DNA from: CALCHX01 sp035761165 | GTDB lineage: Bacteria > Gemmatimonadota > Gemmatimonadetes > Gemmatimonadales > Gemmatimonadaceae | Direction: 5' to 3' | Length of the DNA stretch: 11,495 bases | Assembly (NCBI GenBank): GCA_035761165.1 | Contig: DASTRO010000148.1 | Span: 1-11,495, forward strand | Shown: positions 6,827 through 11,495 of the stretch, one piece after another | How the letters are laid out: each line of letters begins with the position of its first letter | Position numbering within the stretch: the stretch's first letter is position 1 | Notes under the pieces: model-generated | What the model was told of the DNA's origin: nothing | Databases searched by the model: none | Seen by the model: the letters and a program-made list of their open reading frames with translations, nothing else | Position numbers and translations under genes: made by a program

Positions 6827-7351
6827 ATGGAATTCCAGCTACCGCACGCGCTCGCCGTGCTCGAGCGCACCCCGGCCGCCTTCCGCGCCCTGCTCGACGG
6901 CCTCCCCGACGCCTGGACGACGCCGAACGAGGGGGGCGAGACCTTCAGCGCCATCGACAACGTCGGCCACCTGATCCACGGCGAGCGCACCGACTGGATT
7001 CCGCGCGCCCGCATCATCCTGGACCAGGGACCCGACCGCCGCTTCGCCCCGGTGGACCGCTTCGCCTTCCGTCACGAGAGCGCGGGGACGACGCTCCCCG
7101 AGCTGCTCGACGAGTTCGCGCGGCTGCGCGCGGAGAACCTGGCCACGCTCCGCGGCTGGCAGCTGGGGGAGCGCGAGCTGGCGCTCGAGGGGGAGCATCC
7201 GGCGCTCGGCCGCGTCACGCTGCGGCAGCTGCTGGCCACCTGGGTGGCGCACGACCTGGGGCACCTGGCGCAGACGTCGCGCGTGCTGGCCAAGCAGTAC
7301 CGCGAGGCGGTGGGGCCCTGGCGCGCCTACCTGCCGGTGCTCGACCGGTAG
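6827..7351 (+). CDS. DinB-family protein (putative metal-dependent enzyme)
   Basis: The 174-residue protein fits the DinB/YfiT four-helix bundle. The metal-site histidines are His48 in DNVGHLIHGE, and His142 and His146 in WVAHDLGHLAQ. Known members include bacillithiol- or mycothiol-dependent transferases and many proteins of unknown activity; despite the name, this is not DNA polymerase IV. The start at 6827 gives a normal family length, and the homology begins within the first residues (QLPHALAVLERTPAAFRALLDGLP). It begins 22 bases after the nitronate monooxygenase stop and is probably the last gene of the acetyltransferase, monooxygenase, DinB transcript. A role in thiol-linked detoxification beside the monooxygenase is conceivable but is only an inference. 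Confidence 0.9.
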   Translation: MEFQLPHALAVLERTPAAFRALLDGLPDAWTTPNEGGETFSAIDNVGHLIHGERTDWIPRARIILDQGPDRRFAPVDRFAFRHESAGTTLPELLDEFARLRAENLATLRGWQLGERELALEGEHPALGRVTLRQLLATWVAHDLGHLAQTSRVLAKQYREAVGPWRAYLPVLDR

Positions 7352-7352
7352 C

Positions 7353-7396
7353 GGCGCGGCCGGGCGCCACACGCCGTCACGGCGCGCTGCCGCGCC
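7353..7396. terminator. Nested inverted repeats between convergent genes
   Basis: In the 48 bases between the DinB stop and the end of the minus-strand acetyltransferase, an outer 8-bp stem (GGCGCGGC at 7353-7360, GCCGCGCC at 7389-7396) encloses an inner 5-bp stem (CGCCG/CGGCG, 7372-7384). There is no T-run. Placement suggests a shared bidirectional terminator. Confidence 0.4.
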
Positions 7397-7399
7397 CCG

Positions 7400-8059
7400 T
7401 CACGCCGCGCACCCCACCGTCGGCCGCTGGTAGTCGCAGCCGCCCTGGTGGCCGGCGCAGCAGCTGGGCCCCGTGCGCCCGGCGCGCGCGCAGCGCCAGC
7501 AGGGGGCCAGGGCGTCGGCCACCTCGGGGAGGCCGAGGACGCGCGACGCCACCGCTCCGCCGCCGGGCACCAGCGAGCGCAGCGCGGCGCGGCCGTCGCC
7601 GTCGAACGACAGCTCGGCCAGGCTCGTGAAGCCCGCCTTGCGGATCCCCGAGCCGGAGGCGTGGTTCTCCGGCGCGTAGGCGATCCAGAAGCGCGCCGCC
7701 TCGCGCCGCTCGGCGCGCACGATGGCCTCGAGCAGGCGCGGGTAGATGCCGAGCCCGCGGTGCGAGGCGAGCGTCACGAAGTTCCACAGGTAGCGCTCCC
7801 CGGCGGGGATGGCGAAGGTGGAGCGCAGCTCGCCGATCTCGGCCGTGCGGGTGGCCACCCAGCCCCAGGCGGCGGGCTCGCCCAGGTAGCGGGCGACGTA
7901 GGCGCGGTGGCCGTCGGCGAGGCGGCGGCGCATCTCCTCCTCCGTGCGGCCCTGCAGCGCGGCCATCGTCGCCGGGTCGGTCTCGCGGGCGACGGTGAGG
8001 CCGTCGAGGGGCGGGAGCGCGGGCGTCGGGTCGTCACGGTGGCGGGCGGCGAAGGGCAT
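7400..8059 (-). CDS. GNAT N-acetyltransferase with cysteine-rich C-terminal tail
   Basis: With the start at 8059 the protein has 219 residues. The GNAT core is visible: YVARYLGEPAAWGWVAT (54-70), strand LRSTFAIP, RYLWNFVTL (89-97), the acetyl-CoA loop SHRGLGIYPRLLEAIV (99-114) and RFWIAYAPENHASGSGIRKAGF (123-144) as motif B. After the core, residues 187-217 hold six cysteines (187, 190, 200, 201, 208, 217) and His204, in the order CxxC, CC, H, C, C. This could bind zinc or be a redox site. The substrate is unknown. GAGG lies 8 bases before the ATG at 8059. Longer in-frame starts exist at 8122 (ATG) and at 8134, where a GTG overlaps the upstream toxin stop as GTGA. The latter would imply coupling but has no ribosome site and adds only a low-complexity leader. 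Confidence 0.85.
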   Translation of the reverse strand: MPFAARHRDDPTPALPPLDGLTVARETDPATMAALQGRTEEEMRRRLADGHRAYVARYLGEPAAWGWVATRTAEIGELRSTFAIPAGERYLWNFVTLASHRGLGIYPRLLEAIVRAERREAARFWIAYAPENHASGSGIRKAGFTSLAELSFDGDGRAALRSLVPGGGAVASRVLGLPEVADALAPCWRCARAGRTGPSCCAGHQGGCDYQRPTVGCAA

Positions 8060-8130
8060 GGCGGGAGCCTCGGCGAGGGGTGACGGAGCGGCTCGAGGAA
8101 CGTGCCGCGTGCGTGGCTCCATGCTACGGG

Positions 8131-8670
8131 TCACCGCGTCGCCGGGCTTGAACGAAGGGGCCGAGTGCCGGCACGCCGCGCGTGCGCCGCACCGGTGGGC
8201 CGGACCGTGCCGTCGCGCTCACCGATGCCGGGATCCCGAGCGGACTCGCGCAGCGGAGCGATCGGGGACGGGCGTCGAGGATGGACGTGCCCGTCGCTCG
8301 CGTAGCGGAGGATGCGCGCGTCGCAGGTGACGAGGCGCGCACCGGTGACGCGGGCGCTCGCCATGAGGATGCGGTCCACCGGGTCGGCGTGCGGGGAGGC
8401 GGGGAGCCGCGTGCTGTCGATGGCGATCTCCGGCCCCAGGGGAAGGAGGCGGGCGCCGGACCTGTGCAGCATGGTGGGGATCCACTCGCCGATGGGGAGG
8501 CCGAGGGCGATCCGACCCCGTGCCTCCAGCATCGCCGCCTCCCACACCGTCATCGCGGACACGAGGAGCCGCCCCGCGTTGCCGGCCGCCTCGACCTCGG
8601 CGAGCGCCGCGGCGGAGATGCGGTCGTGTGCCCCCTCGACCGCCCAGATCCAGACGTGCGGGTCGAGCAG
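8131..8670 (-). CDS. vapC: PIN-domain toxin, VapC-like, without a standard start codon (possibly defective)
   Basis: The frame encodes a PIN ribonuclease domain beginning LLDPHVWIWAVEG with the first catalytic Asp. It continues with VSAMTVWEAAML (second acidic residue, Glu), PHADPVDRILMASA (Asp) and ARLVTCDARILRYASDGHV (last Asp). Counting from a CTG at 8670 these are Asp3, Glu44, Asp99 and Asp117. VapC toxins cleave tRNA or rRNA until bound by the antitoxin encoded just upstream. Between the previous in-frame stop and the first Asp there is no ATG, GTG or TTG. The coordinates use the CTG at 8670, with GGAG 12 bases upstream; a lost start near 8700 or a frameshift in the six-C run (8677-8682) is also possible. 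After GHV a tail of about 50 Arg/Pro-rich residues runs to the stop, longer than usual for the family. Domain identity is firm; functionality is uncertain. Confidence 0.72.
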   Translation of the reverse strand: MLDPHVWIWAVEGAHDRISAAALAEVEAAGNAGRLLVSAMTVWEAAMLEARGRIALGLPIGEWIPTMLHRSGARLLPLGPEIAIDSTRLPASPHADPVDRILMASARVTGARLVTCDARILRYASDGHVHPRRPSPIAPLRESARDPGIGERDGTVRPTGAAHARRAGTRPLRSSPATR

Positions 8671-8692
8671 GAGGTCGGGGGGCTCCGGAGCG

Positions 8693-8968
8693 TCAGGCCT
8701 TCGCCTCCCACTCCACGTCGAGCGGCTCGATGATATCGCCGAGGATCGTCACGGTGCCGGCCATGCGCCCGATGATGCTTCGCTTCTCGGCCGGCTCGAC
8801 GGGCGTGAGCCGCGCGATGGGCTTTCCGTAGCGCGTGATCACGATCTCCTCGCGCGACCGGCTGACGCGGTCCAGATATGCGTGCCAGGCGTTCTTCACC
8901 TCGCTCGCGGGAACCTCGGTGGTCGTGGCGCGAGCCGTGGCTGCCTTCCCTTTCGGACGCCGGGCCAT
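8693..8968 (-). CDS. Phd/YefM-family antitoxin
   Basis: The 91-residue protein has the typical Phd/YefM fold pattern: VPASEVKNAWHAYLDRV (19-35), then EEIVITRYGKPIARLTPVEP (40-59), the region that dimerises and binds the operator. A toxin-binding tail follows with the recurrent GTVTILGDIIEPLDVEWEA (71-89) found in antitoxins paired with PIN toxins. Residues 1-18 are an extra basic, Thr/Ala-rich extension. The start has GGAG 6 bases upstream. It neutralises the PIN-domain toxin encoded next on the same strand and would repress its own promoter with the toxin as co-repressor, as is known for the family. Its last codons overlap the open frame of the toxin, consistent with an originally coupled pair. 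Confidence 0.9.
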   Translation of the reverse strand: MARRPKGKAATARATTTEVPASEVKNAWHAYLDRVSRSREEIVITRYGKPIARLTPVEPAEKRSIIGRMAGTVTILGDIIEPLDVEWEAKA

Positions 8969-9253
8969 GGAGAGCTCCAGATGTGGGACAGGAAACCTGG
9001 CCCACACGCTCCACGCGTGGAACGACGACGCTGCGTCCCGACCATGCGCTCTCCGCGGAGGAGGTGGACGGCGGGACGCTTGCCGGCGCCGCGAACTCGC
9101 TCGACCGTGGTGCGCGAGAGCTTCCCGCACGTACCGTCGTCCCGCCATCGAGCCGATGGGGAGGATGACGGCCGCGGCACCGGCGCGACGGATGCGCCGC
9201 GGAGCTCGCGGACTGGATGATCCGGCGCCCTCACCCCGCACCCGACCCGCCCC
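8969..9253. promoter_or_regulatory. Divergent region between antitoxin and M24 peptidase genes
   Basis: The 285 bases contain no supported gene. Two perfect 10-bp palindromes, CCACGCGTGG (9011-9020) and CTCCGCGGAG (9051-9060), lie 43 and 83 bases upstream of the antitoxin start. They are candidate operators for antitoxin autoregulation. No convincing -10/-35 pair is seen for either direction, and no Shine-Dalgarno sequence precedes the peptidase ATG. The operator role is inferred from position only. Confidence 0.3.
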
Positions 9254-10669
9254 ATGCGTCGTCCCCTCGCCGTCCTCGCCCTCGCCGCGGCGCTCGCCAC
9301 CCCCCTCGCCGCGCAGCCCGCAGCGCCGCCGGCCCCGACGCCCACGCGCCCCTTCGGCACGCTGCGCGAGCAGGCCGCGCTGCAGCAGCGCTGGCTCGAG
9401 GAGCGCATGGAGACCGTGCTGCCCGCGCTCATGCGCCGCCACGGCGTGGACGCGTGGGTGGTGCCGATGCGCGAGTACAACGAGGATCCCGTCTTCACCT
9501 CGCTCGTCTCCCCCACCACCTTCGCCGCGCGCCGGCGCACCATCTACGTCTTCCTCGACCCGTGCGGCCCGGGCGGCGCGCCGCCCTGCGACGCGCCCGT
9601 CGAGCGCATCGCCCTCGGCGGCACGTCGCAGGGCGGCGTCTACCGCGCGATACGCTCGACGAAGCCCGCCGCCGGGCCGGCCGGCGCGCGTGGCGAGGCG
9701 CAGGCGGAGCTGTGGGGCGACGAGCAGTGGCAGGCGCTGCGCGCGCTGCTCGTCGAGCGGGCGCCGCAGCGCATCGCCATCGACATCTCGCGCGTCACCG
9801 CCTTCAGCGACGGGCTCTCGGCCGGTGAGCTGGAGGGGATGCGCGAGGGGCTCGGCCCCGAGCTGGCGGCGCGCCTGCAGCCGGCCGGCGACCTGCCGCT
9901 CGAGCTCATCGCCACGCGGCTGCCGGCGGAGGCGGAGACGTGGCGCGCCATGCAGGCGCTGGCCTGGGCGATCATCGACACCGCCTTCTCCAACGTCGTC
10001 ATCACCCCGGGCGCGACGCGCACCGAGGACGTCGTGTGGTGGATGCGCCAGCGCGTGAACGACCTCGGGCTGGGCAGCTGGTTCCAGCCCAGCGTGGAGG
10101 TGCAGCGGCGCGGCGCGACCGAGGCGGAGCTCGGCGAGAACCCCGTCATCCAGCCGGGCGACGTGCTGCACTGCGACTTCGGCCTCACGGCGCTGCGGCT
10201 CAACACCGACACGCAGCACATGGGCTACGTGCTGCGCCCCGGCGAGACAGAGGTGCCGGCGGGGCTGCGCGCCGCGCTCGCCGCGTCCAACCGGCTGCAG
10301 GACATCGTGCTGGCGGAGCTGCGGCCGGGACGCACCGGGAACGAGATCCTCGCCGCCGCGCGGGCGCGGATGCGCGCCGCCGGGATCGACGGGACGATCT
10401 ACTCGCACCCCATCGGGCTGCACGGGCACGGCGCGGGGCCGCTCATCGGCCTCTGGGACTACCAGGAGGGCGTGCCCGGGCGCGGCGACCACCGCGTGCT
10501 GCCCGGCACCTGGTTCTCCATCGAGCTGCAGGCCACCTCGCCCGTGCCCGAGTGGGGCGGCCAGCGCGTGCGCTCGGCGCAGGAGGAGGACGCGATCGTG
10601 GGGTCGGATGGGGTGGCCCGGTGGGCGCTGCGCCGCCAGACGACGTTCCATCTCGTGCGCCCGCGCTGA
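9254..10669 (+). CDS. Exported M24-family metallopeptidase (Xaa-Pro aminopeptidase-like)
   Basis: This 471-residue protein starts with a signal peptide (MRRPLAVLALAAALATPLAA, likely cut near residue 20) and a Pro/Ala linker. A creatinase/prolidase-type N-terminal domain (about 35-220) and a C-terminal pita-bread domain follow. The dinuclear metal ligands align with aminopeptidase P: Asp308 in HCDFG, Asp319 in NTDTQ (11 apart as in the family), His385 in YSHPIGLHGHG, Glu424 in SIELQ and Glu445 in QEEDAIV. His392 matches the second active-site histidine. It should remove N-terminal residues from X-Pro peptides or cleave related dipeptides outside the cytoplasm. Cys104 and Cys112 may form a small disulfide loop. 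The 9254 ATG gives a clean signal peptide. A GC-rich hairpin follows the gene. Confidence 0.92.
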   Translation: MRRPLAVLALAAALATPLAAQPAAPPAPTPTRPFGTLREQAALQQRWLEERMETVLPALMRRHGVDAWVVPMREYNEDPVFTSLVSPTTFAARRRTIYVFLDPCGPGGAPPCDAPVERIALGGTSQGGVYRAIRSTKPAAGPAGARGEAQAELWGDEQWQALRALLVERAPQRIAIDISRVTAFSDGLSAGELEGMREGLGPELAARLQPAGDLPLELIATRLPAEAETWRAMQALAWAIIDTAFSNVVITPGATRTEDVVWWMRQRVNDLGLGSWFQPSVEVQRRGATEAELGENPVIQPGDVLHCDFGLTALRLNTDTQHMGYVLRPGETEVPAGLRAALAASNRLQDIVLAELRPGRTGNEILAAARARMRAAGIDGTIYSHPIGLHGHGAGPLIGLWDYQEGVPGRGDHRVLPGTWFSIELQATSPVPEWGGQRVRSAQEEDAIVGSDGVARWALRRQTTFHLVRPR

Positions 10670-10692
10670 GGCTCGGTGGCGCGCCCGCGGCG

Positions 10693-10713
10693 GCGCGCCC
10701 GCGGGTGGCGCGC
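10693..10713 (+). terminator. GC-rich hairpin after the peptidase gene
   Basis: A 7-bp stem (GCGCGCC at 10693-10699, GGCGCGC at 10707-10713) lies 23 bases after the stop. It overlaps two 13-base direct repeats GGCGCGCCCGCGG (10678-10690 and 10692-10704). It lacks a T-run, so termination is uncertain. Confidence 0.4.
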
Positions 10714-10769
10714 TGGCGGCCCCGCGCTCGTGGCGCGTCCACGGTGCTGGTGGTAGGCTCGCGCGGGTG

Positions 10770-10794
10770 CCGCTGTCACGAAACGTGACAGCGG
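10770..10794. promoter_or_regulatory. Strong palindrome, 11-bp arms with AAA centre
   Basis: Left arm CCGCTGTCACG (10770-10780), centre AAA, right arm CGTGACAGCGG (10784-10794): a perfect inverted repeat in the 294-base gap between the peptidase and the repeat lipoprotein. The inner TGTCACG/CGTGACA halves look like an operator for a dimeric regulator. As RNA it would be a very stable hairpin with a 3-base loop, but no T-run follows, so a classic terminator is less likely. It lies 100 bases downstream of the peptidase stop and about 50 bases upstream of the possible promoter. Confidence 0.55.
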
Positions 10795-10843
10795 TGGAAC
10801 GCTTCGCTACACGCCCGCGGCGCGCCACGGATCGGCCCGAGCT

Positions 10844-10872
10844 TGCAAAGTCATTCGTTGCAACAGAATATG
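10844..10872 (+). promoter_or_regulatory. Possible promoter of the repeat lipoprotein gene
   Basis: A rare AT-rich patch in this window. TTGCAA (10844-10849) could serve as a -35 and GAATAT (10867-10872) as a -10, with 17 bases between them. The -10 matches the sigma-70 consensus at only 3 of 6 positions. TTGCAA is itself a palindrome and recurs at 10859-10864. It would give a leader of about 85 bases before the lipoprotein ATG. Confidence 0.3.
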
Positions 10873-10963
10873 TGGGCCGGTCGGAATGAGCCTCGGTGGT
10901 GTGCCGCCTGCCCTGGGGAGCGGCAGGTCGGAACACCCCAACCCTTCTCTCCCGAGGCTCCCG

Positions 10964-11422
10964 ATGCCCACGCTCCGCACGCTCACCACGCTGTCCGCCC
11001 TCCTCCTCGGCCTTGCCGCCTGCAGCAACGACTCCCCCACCGCGCCGTCGCTCCCCTCCGGTGCGGACCTCACCCTCTCCCGCGGCCGCGGCGCCGACGA
11101 CCCGGCCGGCGACGACCGGGGCAACCACGCCGAGCCGGGCGACGACCGTGGCAATCACGTGGAGCCGGGGGATGATCGCGGCAACCACGTGGAGCCCGGT
11201 GACGACCGTGGGAACCACGTCGAGCCGGGTGACGATCGCGGGAACCACGCGGAGCCCGGCGACGACCGGGGCGGCCGCGAGTCCGAGGTGGGCGACGACC
11301 GGGGCGGCCGTCGTCACGAGGCCGGCGACGATCGCGGTCGTCGCGGCCGCGGGAACGAGGCCGGCGACGATCGTGGTGGCCGGCGCGGCCGCGGGCGCGA
11401 CGACGCCCCCGGCCATCCCTGA
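10964..11422 (+). CDS. Small repeat lipoprotein built of GDDRG-headed units
   Basis: I do not recognise the family. The 152-residue protein starts with MPTLRTLTTLSALLLGLAAC, a lipoprotein signal with LAAC and lipidated Cys20. A Ser/Pro linker follows, then repeats to the end. Five exact-length decapeptides GDDRGNH(A/V)EP occupy residues 49-98. Looser units begin at 99, 110, 121 and 134 (GDDRGGRESEV, GDDRGGRRHEA, then Arg/Gly-richer forms), giving nine GDDRG heads. There is no globular domain and no cysteine after Cys20. The mixed Asp/Glu and Arg/His charge suggests a disordered surface tether or a metal- or polyanion-binding chain; this is speculation. The start is supported by GAGG 6 bases upstream; a longer in-frame start at 10886 would precede the signal peptide with an unrelated leader. 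Confidence 0.78.
   Translation: MPTLRTLTTLSALLLGLAACSNDSPTAPSLPSGADLTLSRGRGADDPAGDDRGNHAEPGDDRGNHVEPGDDRGNHVEPGDDRGNHVEPGDDRGNHAEPGDDRGGRESEVGDDRGGRRHEAGDDRGRRGRGNEAGDDRGGRRGRGRDDAPGHP
11108..11257 (+). repeat. Five 30-bp in-frame tandem repeats within the lipoprotein gene
   Basis: Units at 11108, 11138, 11168, 11198 and 11228 each encode GDDRGNH(A/V)EP. The DNA copies differ mostly at third codon positions (for example GAC/GAT for Asp, CGG/CGT/CGC for Arg, GTG/GTC for Val), while the peptide stays nearly constant. A degenerate continuation runs to about 11420. Confidence 0.9.
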
Positions 11423-11495
11423 TCTCCCCGTGCGGCGGCGACCTGTCGCGGCACTGAGCTGAGCCCGCGCGGGCGGGCATGATGGCGACGTCGCC
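11423..11495. other. Non-coding tail of the window
   Basis: The last 73 bases after the repeat lipoprotein contain two 12-base perfect palindromes, GCCCGCGCGGGC (11463-11474) and GGCGACGTCGCC (11484-11495). The first might belong to a terminator. The next gene is not in view. Confidence 0.25.

Noticed and set aside
8131..8134. GTGA overlap as proof that the toxin and GNAT genes are translationally coupled
   Set aside because: There is no ribosome site for that GTG, while the ATG at 8059 has GAGG at good spacing. The 25 extra residues are not GNAT-like.
11108..11257. CRISPR array
   Set aside because: The 30-base units are directly adjacent with no spacers, stay in one reading frame and encode a near-constant decapeptide.
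8969..11416. Very long minus-strand open frame opposite the peptidase and repeat lipoprotein
   Set aside because: It is antisense to a clear M24 enzyme and lipoprotein, and its translation is Arg/Ala/Gly/His low complexity typical of a shadow frame in GC-rich DNA. Only its last 91 codons are a real gene (the antitoxin).

Overview
The window is very GC-rich with dense coding and third positions almost always G or C. No 16S or other firm taxonomic marker is present. The exported peptidase has a signal peptide ending in a Leu-Ala-Ala-Gln type junction, Shine-Dalgarno sites are weak or absent before several genes, and the gene mix (DinB-like enzyme, acetyltransferases, lipoproteins) recalls Gemmatimonadota. 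That assignment is an inference only.

Region 1 (1-1745) is the right-hand end of an integrative element. It carries a small excisionase-like DNA-binding protein, a tyrosine recombinase with all six expected active-site residues, a short block of direct and inverted repeats, and then the 3' part of a tRNA-Phe gene starting at the anticodon stem. The 5' half of the tRNA is absent, so this looks like the displaced attachment-site copy. The intact tRNA-Phe would lie at the other end of the element, left of the window. Region 2 (1746-2051) is chromosomal DNA after the tRNA, with a terminator-like hairpin and one doubtful small open frame.

Region 3 (2052-4997) holds a plus-strand NAD(P)-binding SDR protein, a convergent minus-strand isocitrate lyase/PEP mutase superfamily protein whose stop codon interlocks with that of the SDR, and a minus-strand lipoprotein of unknown function with a DxDxDG motif. 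Region 4 (4998-7351) is a compact plus-strand set: a RimJ/RimL-type N-acetyltransferase, a nitronate monooxygenase whose start overlaps the acetyltransferase stop, and a DinB-family protein 22 bases later. This is probably one transcript.

Region 5 (7400-8968) is on the minus strand. Reading in transcription order it has a Phd/YefM-type antitoxin, a PIN-domain (VapC-like) toxin and a second GNAT acetyltransferase with a cysteine-rich tail. The toxin frame has no ATG, GTG or TTG before its first catalytic aspartate and carries a C-terminal tail of about 50 residues that does not look like PIN domain, so it may be frameshifted, mutated or CTG-initiated.

Region 6 (9254-11495) has an exported M24 metallopeptidase (Xaa-Pro aminopeptidase-like) on the plus strand. 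A 294-base gap with GC-rich repeats, a strong 11-bp-arm palindrome and a possible promoter follows, then a small lipoprotein made almost entirely of GDDRG-headed repeats. That lipoprotein and the defective-looking toxin start are the most unusual items here. I did not see an obvious large multi-gene novel system.
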